Program-made: the position numbers and the translations under genes
Shown: positions 35,016 to 43,961 of the stretch, one piece after another
Layout of the letters: every line of letters starts with the position of its first letter
Position numbering within the stretch: position 1 is the stretch's first letter
NCBI GenBank assembly: GCA_900758495.1
Contig: CAAERO010000030.1
Span: 1-64,000 of the forward strand
Reading direction: 5' to 3'
From: Bacilli bacterium
GTDB lineage: Bacteria > Bacillota_I > Bacilli_A > RF39 > UBA660
DNA: 64,000 bases
Notes under the pieces: model-generated
Told to the model about the DNA's origin: nothing
The model's database searches: none
What the model saw: the letters and a program-made list of their open reading frames with translations, nothing else

Positions 35016-36233
35016 ATGAGAATAAAAGTAGGAGTTATTTTTGGGGGAGAAAGTGTTGAACATGAAGTAAGTATAATTACTGCTGTTCAAGCTATGAATA
35101 AAATTAATCAAGAAAAATATCAAATAGTACCTATTTATATCACTAAAGAAGGTGAATGGTATACAGGAGATATGCTTCTTGATGTAGAAAGTTATCAAGA
35201 TTTAGGACTTATTAAAAAATATGCTAGTAACGTAGTATTATATCGCAAAGACAATCAATTTGTATTACAAAGTAAAGGGTTCTTTAGAAAAGTAATTACT
35301 GATATAGACGTTGCTTTTCCAATTACTCATGGTACTAATGTAGAAGATGGTGTTTTACAAGGATATTTACAAACAGTAGGAATTCCTTATGTTGGACCTA
35401 ATGTTTATGCTGGTGTAGTAGGACAAGATAAAGTTTATATGCGTGATATATTTAAGGCTAATGATATATCTATTCCTAATTATACTTGGTTTTATGATAG
35501 TGACTATAAAGATGATGCTGCTAGTGTAATCAAGAAAATAGAAAAATTAACTTATCCAGTTATTGTTAAACCAGCAACTACTGGTAGTAGTATAGGTATT
35601 GGTACTGCTAAAGATAAAAAAGAATTAGAAAAAGCTATAGATGAAGCTATTAATTATGATTCTAAGATAATTGTTGAAGAAATGGTACCTAACCTAATGG
35701 AAGTAAATATTTCTGTTTTAGGAAATCACTCATCACAAGAAGTTAGTGTTATTGAAGAAGTACTATCTACTCATAATTTCTTAACATTTGAAGAAAAATA
35801 TGTTGGTAGTAGTAAAGTTAAAGGAAAGCTTGGTGCAAAACTTGCTCCTCGTAAAGGGTCTAAAGGAATGGCTAGTGCTTCTCGTAAAATACCAGCAGAT
35901 CTTACTGATAAAATGAAAGAAGAAGTAGAAGACTTAGCTGTTAGAGTATTTAAAGCTTTAGGAAGCAGTGGAGTAGCAAGAATAGATATGCTAGTTGATA
36001 AAAAAGCTAAGAGGGTTTATGTAAATGAAATTAACTCTATTCCAGGAAGTTTAGCATTCTATCTATGGGATAAAAAAGGAAAAGATTATACAACTTTATT
36101 AGATGAAATGATTAGTATTGCTATTAAAGATTATAAAGTTAGAACAAGTAAAGTTCATACTTTTGACAATAATATTCTTCAAGGATTTGCTAATAGTAAT
36201 GGACTAAAAGGTATGAAAGGAAAATTAAAGTAA
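35016..36233 (+). CDS. ddl: D-alanine--D-alanine ligase
   Basis: ATP-grasp enzyme making D-Ala-D-Ala for peptidoglycan. N-terminal VIFGGESVEHEVSI, PVIVKPATTGSSIGI in the ATP-grasp core, EINSIPGSLAFYLW at the C-terminal active site. 405 residues, longer than the common 310-360. ATG 35016 is chosen because GAAAGG sits nine bases before it; ATG 35007 abuts that site. Confidence 0.95.
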   Translation: MRIKVGVIFGGESVEHEVSIITAVQAMNKINQEKYQIVPIYITKEGEWYTGDMLLDVESYQDLGLIKKYASNVVLYRKDNQFVLQSKGFFRKVITDIDVAFPITHGTNVEDGVLQGYLQTVGIPYVGPNVYAGVVGQDKVYMRDIFKANDISIPNYTWFYDSDYKDDAASVIKKIEKLTYPVIVKPATTGSSIGIGTAKDKKELEKAIDEAINYDSKIIVEEMVPNLMEVNISVLGNHSSQEVSVIEEVLSTHNFLTFEEKYVGSSKVKGKLGAKLAPRKGSKGMASASRKIPADLTDKMKEEVEDLAVRVFKALGSSGVARIDMLVDKKAKRVYVNEINSIPGSLAFYLWDKKGKDYTTLLDEMISIAIKDYKVRTSKVHTFDNNILQGFANSNGLKGMKGKLK

Positions 36234-36282
36234 TAAATATATTCCAAAATTTTAGTTTACAATAAATGAAAGAGGTGTATTT

Positions 36283-36447
36283 ATGCATTTAGGTATGTTA
36301 GTTTTACTTTTCTTTTTATATCTTGGAATAATCGCTTTATGTGTAATTGGTTTTAAAAGAAAAAATAAAAGATTGAAAATAGTAAGTATCTCCTTACTAG
36401 TAATAGCAATTATATTATCAATCTTAATTGGAATAATATATGGTTAG
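36283..36447 (+). CDS. small two-helix membrane protein
   Basis: 54 residues: two hydrophobic helices joined by a short basic loop (KRKNKRLK). Ribosome site GAAAGAGGTG. A strong terminator follows 20 bases later, so it can be the last gene of the wall operon or its own unit. Function unknown. Confidence 0.6.
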   Translation: MHLGMLVLLFFLYLGIIALCVIGFKRKNKRLKIVSISLLVIAIILSILIGIIYG

Positions 36448-36467
36448 TAAAATTATGATAATTATTT

Positions 36468-36496
36468 AATGCCCTTAATTGGGGCATTTTTTTTGT
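36468..36496 (+). terminator. terminator
   Basis: aatgccc (36468-36474) pairs with gggcatt (36482-36488), then T8. Confidence 0.85.
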
Positions 36497-36627
36497 TGAG
36501 AAATGTCAGATATTATGATACTATTAAGATGTCAAGAATACTAATATTTGATGATAGGATAATTGTTAATTAAAGGTATAAATTTATTTTTAAGTGTAAT
36601 ACTAAAATAAAAGGAGTGTATGTTTTA

Positions 36628-38016
36628 ATGAAAGAAATAATAAGTAAATTAAAGACCACTACTATATCTAAAAGTTATATGTTTATACTATTTGGAGTAA
36701 CTACTTTAATGCTAACTGGGTATTTTTCTTATGCTTGGTTTACGGTTCAAGGAGTACAACAATATAGTGTAGTAACAGGTACTTTAAATGGAACAGTAGC
36801 AATAGGAACAAACTCTGTAGCAATTAATGGTCAAGGAGTAATAACTTATACACCAACAACAGATAATGACATTATAACTTTAACAGTAACAAATACGAAT
36901 GATAGGACAGTTAAAAACTCAATTTATTATTATAATCTATCTGACACTTCTATCGAAATAGGATATACTTCTGATAGTCCAACAGTACCATCAACTCAAG
37001 GAGTATCAGTAGCACAAGGAAATACATTAACTTATAAGATAAAGATAAAAAATGCTAAAGGTAAACAGATTAAAATAGGTTCATCAATGGGGTTAAATAA
37101 CTCTAATCTAACCTTACCTAGTGGGACAATGTCATTCTCATTATTAAGTGACCCACCAGCAGCAGAAGTATTAGTAGCAAAAGCTAATTCTGAAGATTTA
37201 GATTATAGTACAGCAACGGATGATCAAAAGAATCAAATGTGGACATTTATCCATGAAGAAACTGAACAATTAGGAGCAACCACAGATTATCGTTATATCG
37301 GAGCAAACCCAAATAACTATGTAAAATTCAATGATGAACTATGGCGAATTATTGGAGTATTTGATGTCGATAATGGAACTGGAAAAATAGAGAAAAGAAT
37401 GAAGATTGTTAAAAATGAATCAATAGGTGATTATGCCTGGGATAGTAATAATGTCAATGAATGGAGTACGGCAACATTAAATACACTGTTGAATACTGGA
37501 ACATACTATACTGGCTTAACCTATTCTGCGAAGGAAATGATTGATGATGCGAAGTGGTATTTAGGAGGAACAGCAGATTATAATTACGCATCAAATGGAT
37601 CAGTATCACACTGGTACAAATATGAAAGAGGGACAAAAGTGTATAGCGGTAGAAGTACCAACTGGACTGGAAAGGTAGGACTAATCTATCCAAGTGACTA
37701 TGGATATGCAACAAGTGGAGGAACCAGCGAAAACAGAACTAGTTGTGCATCCAAAGAAATGCTTAATTGGAATGGTAGTACATATAGAGATTGTATAAAT
37801 AATGACTGGTTATTTAAATCAGAGTCTATGTGGTTTCTCACACCTTATGTATCTTATTATCGTGAAGCATTCAATATCAGTTACAGTGGTTATCTGGGTT
37901 ATAATAATGCAAGTTATTTAGGTATTGTCGTATTTCCAACTGTCTATCTAAAGTCAATAATAAAAATTTCATCAGGAACAGGTTCATCGACTAATCCATT
38001 TATTTTATCAGAATAA
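36628..38016 (+). CDS. exported surface protein with variable lectin-like C-terminus, copy A
   Basis: 462 residues from ATG 36628 (the frame is also open to 36616). Signal like SipW substrates (MFILFGVTTLMLTGYFSYAWF), then a beta-rich domain nearly identical to copy B (TGTLNGTVAIG..., TNTNDRTVKNSIYYYNLSD). From ~residue 235 a second domain starts with YVKFNDELWRIIGVFD and includes TKVYSGRSTNWTGKVGLIYP and DYGYATSGG. Near the C-terminus, between MW and YLKS, about 37 residues differ strongly from copy B, while both ends are conserved (SSGTGSST.PFIL). The pattern suggests a C-type-lectin-like binding face. Confidence 0.75.
   Translation: MKEIISKLKTTTISKSYMFILFGVTTLMLTGYFSYAWFTVQGVQQYSVVTGTLNGTVAIGTNSVAINGQGVITYTPTTDNDIITLTVTNTNDRTVKNSIYYYNLSDTSIEIGYTSDSPTVPSTQGVSVAQGNTLTYKIKIKNAKGKQIKIGSSMGLNNSNLTLPSGTMSFSLLSDPPAAEVLVAKANSEDLDYSTATDDQKNQMWTFIHEETEQLGATTDYRYIGANPNNYVKFNDELWRIIGVFDVDNGTGKIEKRMKIVKNESIGDYAWDSNNVNEWSTATLNTLLNTGTYYTGLTYSAKEMIDDAKWYLGGTADYNYASNGSVSHWYKYERGTKVYSGRSTNWTGKVGLIYPSDYGYATSGGTSENRTSCASKEMLNWNGSTYRDCINNDWLFKSESMWFLTPYVSYYREAFNISYSGYLGYNNASYLGIVVFPTVYLKSIIKISSGTGSSTNPFILSE
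37831..37938 (+). repeat. variable segment of copy A
   Basis: Codons between the conserved TGG (MW) and CCA. Compared with copy B, a few scaffold positions match (S, F, I, SG, A, P) and the rest differ; many variable codons are NNT/NNC coding Tyr, Ser, Asn, Gly. Confidence 0.5.
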
Positions 38017-38046
38017 TTAACTTGTATTGTGTAGTATTAAAAGTTA

Positions 38047-38055
38047 TGCTAAAAT
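38047..38055 (+). promoter_or_regulatory. extended -10 ahead of the G-tract ORF
   Basis: TGC-TAAAAT, 34 bases before the ATG at 38090. Confidence 0.4.
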
Positions 38056-38089
38056 TTGATTAGAAAATTAAAGAAAGGTAGTTGATATT

Positions 38090-38152
38090 ATGACAAATGT
38101 TTTAGAAATTCAAGTTAACTCAAAATTAACTTGGGGGGGGGTACTTATATAA
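38090..38152 (+). CDS. 20-codon ORF containing a G9 tract
   Basis: ATG after AAGAAAGGTAG; encodes a short peptide ending in TWGGVLI. A run of nine G (38133-38141) lies in the frame, preceded by a perfect 8-bp inverted repeat (38111-38118 with 38126-38133). Loss of one G would extend the peptide to about 37 residues; gain of one would end it at 22. It sits between the two surface-protein paralogs. Coding status uncertain. Confidence 0.4.
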   Translation: MTNVLEIQVNSKLTWGGVLI

Positions 38153-38182
38153 GGTAGAAAAAACTACTTTCTTTAATAGTGT

Positions 38183-38222
38183 AAAAAACAGGATAGAAAT
38201 CTAATTTTATTCTGTTTTTTGT
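38183..38222 (+). terminator. terminator before copy B
   Basis: 11-bp stem, 38185-38195 with 38208-38218 (one G-T pair), then T run. Confidence 0.7.
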
Positions 38223-38246
38223 TGTGTATGGAGAAAGAGGTAGTTT

Positions 38247-39740
38247 ATGAAAATATTTAGAAAGTTATTAGATACAAAAGTATCAACTAGTTATATGTTT
38301 ATTTTATTCGGAGTAAGTGCTTTAATGCTGATGGGATATTTCTCTTATGCCTGGTTTACTGTTCAAGGAGTACAACAGTATAGTGTAGTAACTGGTACAT
38401 TAAATGGAACAGTTGCAATAGGAAGTAATTCAGTAACAATTAATGGTTCGGGAGTAATTACTTATACACCATCAACAGATAATAACACTATTACTTTAAC
38501 AGTAACTAATACTAATGATAGAACAGTAAAAAATTCTATCTATTATTACAATCTATCAGATAGTTCAATTGAAATAGGTTATACATCTGATAGTCCAACT
38601 ATCCCGACAGTAACAGGAGTATCAGTAGAAGCTAGTAAAACAATAACTTATAAGATAAAAATTAAAGGAGCAAATGGTAAGCAAATTAAAATAGGTTCCT
38701 CAATGGGCTTAAATAATTCTAATTTAACACTATCTAGTGGAACAACAGCATTCTCATTATTAAAAGACCCAACAGGAGCAGAAACTTTAGTAGCAAAAGC
38801 AAATCCTGAAACATTAGATTATGCTACTGCAACAACTGATCAAAAAAATCAAATGTGGTCATTTTCACATGAAGCAACAGAACAACTATCAGCAACTACT
38901 GATTATAGATATATAGGAGCAAATCCTAATAATTATGTAAAATTCAATGACGAATTATGGAGAATTATTGGGGTATTTGATACAGATGATGGAACAGGAA
39001 AACTAGAGAAAAGATTGAAGATTATCAGAAATGGATCAATAGGAGCTTTTGCATGGGACAATAAGGATAAGTCAACAGGAGCAGAAAATGGCTATGGAAA
39101 AAATAACTGGTCTGATGCAAGACTTAATTATTTATTAAATGAAGGACATGATGAGGCAACATATGGAGGAAGTTTATACTGGAATCGAAAAAGTGGAACT
39201 TGCTATAGAGGATATAATAATGCAACTACATCCTGTGATTTTACAGCAACAGGCTTAACATCAGCAGCTAAAGAAATGATCGGCTATGCTAAATGGTATA
39301 TAGGAGGAAGTTCTACAGATAATGATGTAACAGCTCCGATGTTTTATACAAGAGAAAGAGGAACAACAGTATATAGTGGAAGAAGTACATCATGGATAGG
39401 AAAAGTAGGATTGATGTATCCCAGCGATTATGGATATGCAACAAGTGGAGATAGTACCACATCAAGAACAACATGTTTAGCTGAAGAAATGTTTAGCTGG
39501 TATAACGCAAGTTCATGTTATAAAAATGATTGGTTATTCAAATCAAGTTATATGTGGACCATTTCGTCTGGCTCGTCTGCTGGCAACTTCGTGTTCAGTA
39601 TCTATAACAGCGGGAGAGAAATCATTAGTGATGCGCGCAACGGCTACGGCGTGTGGCCAGTTACTTATCTAAAATCTACAATTAATATAACTTCTGGAAC
39701 AGGTTCATCTACCGACCCATTCATTTTAAGAGAAAGTTAG
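38247..39740 (+). CDS. exported surface protein with variable lectin-like C-terminus, copy B
   Basis: 497 residues, ribosome site GAAAGAGGTAG. Same architecture as copy A: SipW-type signal, conserved N-terminal beta domain, LWRIIGVFDTDDGTGK domain with TVYSGRSTSWIGKVGLMYP and DYGYATSGD. An extra block with paired Cys (SGTCYRGYNNATTSCDF) is present. The segment from W to P near the C-terminus is highly different from copy A and is GC-rich with unusual codons, while the flanks return to normal. Ligand binding at the cell surface is inferred. Confidence 0.75.
   Translation: MKIFRKLLDTKVSTSYMFILFGVSALMLMGYFSYAWFTVQGVQQYSVVTGTLNGTVAIGSNSVTINGSGVITYTPSTDNNTITLTVTNTNDRTVKNSIYYYNLSDSSIEIGYTSDSPTIPTVTGVSVEASKTITYKIKIKGANGKQIKIGSSMGLNNSNLTLSSGTTAFSLLKDPTGAETLVAKANPETLDYATATTDQKNQMWSFSHEATEQLSATTDYRYIGANPNNYVKFNDELWRIIGVFDTDDGTGKLEKRLKIIRNGSIGAFAWDNKDKSTGAENGYGKNNWSDARLNYLLNEGHDEATYGGSLYWNRKSGTCYRGYNNATTSCDFTATGLTSAAKEMIGYAKWYIGGSSTDNDVTAPMFYTRERGTTVYSGRSTSWIGKVGLMYPSDYGYATSGDSTTSRTTCLAEEMFSWYNASSCYKNDWLFKSSYMWTISSGSSAGNFVFSIYNSGREIISDARNGYGVWPVTYLKSTINITSGTGSSTDPFILRES
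39555..39659 (+). repeat. GC-rich variable segment of copy B
   Basis: By hand count 56 of 105 bases are G or C, far above the surrounding gene. Many codons end in C or G (GGC, TCG, AAC, GCG, CGC, GTG), unlike the AT-ending use elsewhere. It ends in a GC-rich stretch (ggctacggcgtgtggcca), the position where DGR variable repeats carry their initiation-of-homology site. Confidence 0.55.
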
Positions 39741-39802
39741 TTAAATATCCTTGAAAAGAAAGTATTAAAAAGCTTATACTTAAGTAGTAAGGAGATTTAG
39801 AC

Positions 39803-41950
39803 ATGATGAATGAAATGATTATTAAAGAAATGAGTAAGGACTTAGGTATAAGTGAAAAACAAGTGCAAACTGTTTTATCTTTACTAAGTGAAGGAAATAC
39901 TATTCCTTTTATTGCTAGATATCGTAAAGAAGCAACTGGTGCTTTGGATGAAGAGGTTATTAGAAAGATAGAGGAAGTTTATGTCTATCAAGAGAATTTA
40001 TTAAAACGAAAAGAAGATGTTATTAGATTAATAGATGAAAAGAAAATGTTAACAGAAGAGTTAAAAAATGAGATTCTTGCTTGTAATAAATTAGTAGAAG
40101 TTGAAGACTTGTATCGTCCATATAAAGAAAAGAAGAAAACGAAAGCGACTGAGGCGATTGCTTTAGGACTTGAATCTTTAGCTGAGATGATTATGTCTTT
40201 TAAAGAAACTGGTAGTCTTGATAGCTTAGCAGAAAAATTTGTTAACGATAAAGTTAAAACAACGGAAGAAGCTTTAACAGGTGCTAGTTATATTATTGCT
40301 GAATGGATAAGTGATAATGCTTATTACCGTAAATGGATTAGAAGTTATCTTTATAAAAATGCTTCTCTTGTTAGTAAACTTAAGAAAAATGCTAATGATG
40401 AAAATGCTACTTATACTATCTATTATGACTTCAAAGAATCATTAAAAGGATTAAAACCTCATCGAATTTTGGCGATTAATAGAGGTGAAAAAGAAGGCAT
40501 ATTAACAGTTAAGTTAGATTACTCTTTAGAAGAAATAACTAATTTTTTAGAAAAGAAGATAATTAAAAAAGAATCATTTGTTAATTCTTTAGTAAAAGAT
40601 GCTATTAAGGATAGTTTGAAAAGATTAATTCTTCCTAGTGTAGAAAGAGAAATAAGAGCAGATTTAAAAGAAAAAGGTGAAGATAGAGCGATTGAAAATT
40701 TCTCATCAAATGTAGAACACTTACTACTAACTCCGCCATTAAAAGATAAAGTAGTATTAGGTTATGACCCTGCTTTTCGAACTGGTTGTAAATTAGCTGT
40801 TTTAGATAAGACTGGTAAACCACTTGAAATAGCAGTTATTTATCCGACTGAGCCTCATAATGATATAGAGGGTAGTAAGAAAAAAATATTAGAGTTAATT
40901 GATAAATATAACATAGATATAATTGCTATTGGTAATGGAACAGCATCAAGAGAAAGTGAAGCCTTTATTGCTGATACTATTAAAGATGCTAAAAGAAAAG
41001 TAGAATACGTAATAGTTAGTGAAGCTGGAGCTTCTGTTTATTCAGCTAGTCCTTTAGCAATTAGTGAATTTCCAAATTTAACAGTTGAAAAACGAAGTGC
41101 TATATCAATAGGTAGAAGAATTCAAGATGCTTTAGCTGAACTTGTTAAAATTGATCCTAAAAGTATTGGTGTAGGACTTTACCAACATGATGTACCAGAG
41201 AAGAAACTTGATGAATCATTAGAATTTGTTGTTTTAAAAACAGTTAATGGTGTAGGAGTTAATATTAATACTGCTAGTAGTAGTTTACTTTCTTATGTAT
41301 CTGGTTTAAATAAAAAAGTAATTAAAGAATTACTTACTACTAGAGATAAAGAAGGTAAGTTTACGTCAAGAGAAGAATTATTAAATATTAAAGGAATGAC
41401 TCCAAAAGTATATGAACAATCAATTGGTTTTTTACGAATTGTTGATGGTGTTAATCCTTTAGATAAGACTAGTGTTCATCCTGAAAGTTATGCTAAAGTA
41501 GAAAAATTACTTAATTATTTAAATTTAACTATTAATGATTTAGGTAGTGATAAGTTAATTAATGCATTAGATAAGATAAATGAAACTGAAATAATTAAAA
41601 AACTAGATATAGATAAATATACTCTTGATGATATTATTTCTAGTTTAAAACAACCAGAAAGAGATTTAAGAGATAAGTATCCACAACCAGTTTTAAGAAA
41701 TGATATTCTACATATTGAAGACTTAAAAAAAGGAGATAAACTACAAGGAACAGTACGTAATGTTGTCGATTTTGGTCTATTTATTGATATTGGTTTAAAA
41801 AATGATGGATTAGCTCATATATCTAAACTTTGTAATGAATACTTACGTCATCCTTCAGAGAAATTCTCTGTTGGTGATATTGTAGAATGCTATGTTGATA
41901 GTATTGATATTGAACATAAAAAAGTAGGCCTAAGCTTATTAGAAGTTTAG
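39803..41950 (+). CDS. tex: Tex-family S1 RNA-binding protein
   Basis: 715 residues, the usual Tex length. N-terminal helical domain (SEGNTIPFIARYRKEATGALDEE), a YqgF/RNase H-like core (GYDPAFRTGCKLAVLDKTG), helix-hairpin-helix (NINTASSSLLSYVSGL), and a C-terminal S1 domain (GDKLQGTVRNVVDFGLFIDIG). Binds nucleic acid; linked to transcription. Its 3' end overlaps the convergent gene by 12 bases. Confidence 0.95.
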   Translation: MMNEMIIKEMSKDLGISEKQVQTVLSLLSEGNTIPFIARYRKEATGALDEEVIRKIEEVYVYQENLLKRKEDVIRLIDEKKMLTEELKNEILACNKLVEVEDLYRPYKEKKKTKATEAIALGLESLAEMIMSFKETGSLDSLAEKFVNDKVKTTEEALTGASYIIAEWISDNAYYRKWIRSYLYKNASLVSKLKKNANDENATYTIYYDFKESLKGLKPHRILAINRGEKEGILTVKLDYSLEEITNFLEKKIIKKESFVNSLVKDAIKDSLKRLILPSVEREIRADLKEKGEDRAIENFSSNVEHLLLTPPLKDKVVLGYDPAFRTGCKLAVLDKTGKPLEIAVIYPTEPHNDIEGSKKKILELIDKYNIDIIAIGNGTASRESEAFIADTIKDAKRKVEYVIVSEAGASVYSASPLAISEFPNLTVEKRSAISIGRRIQDALAELVKIDPKSIGVGLYQHDVPEKKLDESLEFVVLKTVNGVGVNINTASSSLLSYVSGLNKKVIKELLTTRDKEGKFTSREELLNIKGMTPKVYEQSIGFLRIVDGVNPLDKTSVHPESYAKVEKLLNYLNLTINDLGSDKLINALDKINETEIIKKLDIDKYTLDDIISSLKQPERDLRDKYPQPVLRNDILHIEDLKKGDKLQGTVRNVVDFGLFIDIGLKNDGLAHISKLCNEYLRHPSEKFSVGDIVECYVDSIDIEHKKVGLSLLEV

Positions 41951-42472
41951 TCCTTTACTATATATTTTCTTTTCTAAATGGTTTAAAGCATCACTATCCA
42001 AAATACATTTGCCAATATCATCAATAGTCATATTGTAGTTTTTAACTGTTTTTTCTCTAGTTTTTAAGTTTAATTGGCATTTTCTATTTGGAATATTATT
42101 ATTTTTAAAAAATTCATATCCAGTTATGGTTATATGACTGATAGAAGAAAAGTTTTTGTTTGGTATAATTCTAATGCCATATTCTGTAAAAGAAGAAATA
42201 CTAGATTTTTCCTTATTATAAAAATTATAGCAATTTGCAAGAGCAGCACTATTTTGTCTGACATACTCAAGTAACTGTTGATAGTTAATATTAATTATGT
42301 CATTATCTAAAAGATTAGGATAACTTTTGCTTAACAGTGCAAACTGCTTTTTCAAATTATCAAATTCTTCTAGATAGTTATCTAAATCTCTAGTAATTAA
42401 AGTAGGTGTTTCTAGATTAAAATCTAGCATTTGATTTTCATAAGCTGTAAAATTAGTAATTTGTCTTTTCAT
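41939..42472 (-). CDS. unknown protein, tandem paralog 1
   Basis: 177 residues. Shares with the upstream gene the start (ITNFTAYENQMLDF / IANFANKESQMIEW), a central helical part, YGIRIIPN with ITITGYEF, and a C-terminal LNLKTR segment. No known family. Second gene of a two-gene minus-strand unit, 14 bases after the first. Confidence 0.65.
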   Translation of the reverse strand: MKRQITNFTAYENQMLDFNLETPTLITRDLDNYLEEFDNLKKQFALLSKSYPNLLDNDIININYQQLLEYVRQNSAALANCYNFYNKEKSSISSFTEYGIRIIPNKNFSSISHITITGYEFFKNNNIPNRKCQLNLKTREKTVKNYNMTIDDIGKCILDSDALNHLEKKIYSKGLNF

Positions 42473-42486
42473 TATTATTCTCTTCT

Positions 42487-43038
42487 TTATCTTTTTATAT
42501 ATTGTCTACTTGTTAGTCCATCTAGCGCTCTTTTATCGTAAGAAAAGTTGGTAGTAGAATCAGTTAAAATCATATTTCTATCAATTATTCTTCCACCTTG
42601 AGTTCTGATATTTAATTGATTTTTACTTAGTAATTCTCTACTTGCCATAAAAGTGTATTCTGTTATGGTGATAGTTTTTAGTGGTTCATCAAGGTAAATA
42701 CTTGGAATAATTCTTACTCCATAGTTTGCATATTTTTTATCACCTACTAAAGAACTAGGAAATATTACTTTGTTCTGATAAGTATATAAATCCTGTAATG
42801 CTACCTTATTTTCTTTAGCATATTTCTTTAACTTTTCAAAATCTTTTAAGATGACTTCATCTTCTAAAGCTTTTGGATAAATACTAATAAGTAGATTAAA
42901 CTGAGTCATTAAATCCTGTAACTCTTCTAGTTTAAACATTGTTCCAAAAGTACCAAATTCACAATTTTTTGGAACATTTTTTTCCCACTCGATCATTTGG
43001 CTTTCCTTATTTGCAAAGTTCGCAATTCTCTTAATCAT
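42487..43038 (-). CDS. unknown protein, tandem paralog 2
   Basis: 183 residues from the ATG at 43038 (MIKRIANF), chosen because GAGGGGGAA lies upstream; an extended frame to 43131 would run through the promoter. Contains YGVRIIPS...ITITEYTF and LNIRTQGG shared with its neighbour. Soluble, no signal peptide. Function unknown. Confidence 0.65.
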   Translation of the reverse strand: MIKRIANFANKESQMIEWEKNVPKNCEFGTFGTMFKLEELQDLMTQFNLLISIYPKALEDEVILKDFEKLKKYAKENKVALQDLYTYQNKVIFPSSLVGDKKYANYGVRIIPSIYLDEPLKTITITEYTFMASRELLSKNQLNIRTQGGRIIDRNMILTDSTTNFSYDKRALDGLTSRQYIKR

Positions 43039-43069
43039 AAATTCATTCCCCCTCATTTGCGCGTTAACT

Positions 43070-43098
43070 ATAATATCATATATTGATAGTAAAAGCAA
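43070..43098 (-). promoter_or_regulatory. promoter of the tandem paralog pair
   Basis: Minus strand TTGCTT (43098-43093), 17-base spacer, TATTAT (43075-43070). Confidence 0.6.
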
Positions 43099-43114
43099 AA
43101 GAAAAATGCCCAAT

Positions 43115-43143
43115 TTGACAAGAATATACATATTTGCTACAAT
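43115..43143 (+). promoter_or_regulatory. strong promoter of the wall-hydrolase gene
   Basis: Perfect TTGACA (43115-43120), 17-base spacer ending in TGC, TACAAT (43138-43143). Confidence 0.75.
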
Positions 43144-43171
43144 ATAGGTGTTCTTATTTGAAGGAGGAACT

Positions 43172-43924
43172 ATGAAAAAAGCGAGTAAGGTTAGCCTGTC
43201 ACTTGGTTTATTGGGAGTTTCAATGATAGGTGCCTCTATATTTTTACAATATAGGTCTTTTCAAATGGAAAAGGAAAAAAGTGTAATTTATGAAAAAGTT
43301 ACTATGAAGGATTTATCTTCTGGTACAATAGAAAAAGTAAGTAAAAAAGAAACAAATACAACAGAAAATAACACAGATACAATAGAAGAAACCATAAGTG
43401 ATCCTTTAGCAACAACGGAAACTCCTACTGAAGAAGTAGAAGTTCAAGATGAAGTTAAAGAAATAACTACTTATGAAGATGTTTCCACTACACCTGTAGA
43501 AGAAATTGTTTATGATGGTATGACTTTAAACCAATTAGCAGAAAAGTTAAATAGAAGTTTAAAATCAACAATTGCTGGTAAAGGATACTTAATTGCTAGT
43601 TATTCACTACAATTAGGGGTTGATCCATACTTAGCAACAGCCATTATTTTACACGAGACTGGTTGTAATAGCGGAACTTGTAGTAATTTAGTTCGTAGCT
43701 GTAATAACGTAGGCGGTCAAAAAGGTGGACCATCTTGTGGTGGGGGAAGTTATAAAGCTTATCCAACCCTTGATGAGGGAATTATGGGTTATATCGATAA
43801 CTTATATAAAAATTATGTTTCTAAAGGTCTAACTACAGCTGTAGCTATGGGACCTAAATATGCAGCTAGTACCACTTGGGCTAGTCAAGTTAATAATTAT
43901 ATCGCGTTAATAAAAAATAAATAA
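43172..43924 (+). CDS. exported peptidoglycan hydrolase (glucosaminidase/lysozyme-like)
   Basis: 250 residues. N-terminal membrane helix, a Thr/Glu-rich linker, then a lysozyme-fold domain: AIILHETGCNSGTCSN supplies the catalytic Glu, followed by CNNVGGQKGGPSCGGG and YPTLDEGIMGYIDNLYKNY, as in N-acetylglucosaminidases. Four Cys cluster around the active site. ATG 43172 fits AAGGAGGA. Acts outside the cell on the wall glycan. Confidence 0.82.
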   Translation: MKKASKVSLSLGLLGVSMIGASIFLQYRSFQMEKEKSVIYEKVTMKDLSSGTIEKVSKKETNTTENNTDTIEETISDPLATTETPTEEVEVQDEVKEITTYEDVSTTPVEEIVYDGMTLNQLAEKLNRSLKSTIAGKGYLIASYSLQLGVDPYLATAIILHETGCNSGTCSNLVRSCNNVGGQKGGPSCGGGSYKAYPTLDEGIMGYIDNLYKNYVSKGLTTAVAMGPKYAASTTWASQVNNYIALIKNK

Positions 43925-43935
43925 GAATGTAATAG

Positions 43936-43961
43936 CAGGTAGGGTAATCTATCTGTTTTTT
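43936..43961 (+). terminator. terminator of the wall-hydrolase gene
   Basis: caggtag (43936-43942) pairs with ctatctg (43949-43955, one G-T pair), then T6. Confidence 0.7.

Noticed and set aside
38133..38141. G9 tract as a simple assembly error
   Set aside because: Not excluded; kept as a finding because it lies beside an inverted repeat and between variable surface genes, but read-level data are required.
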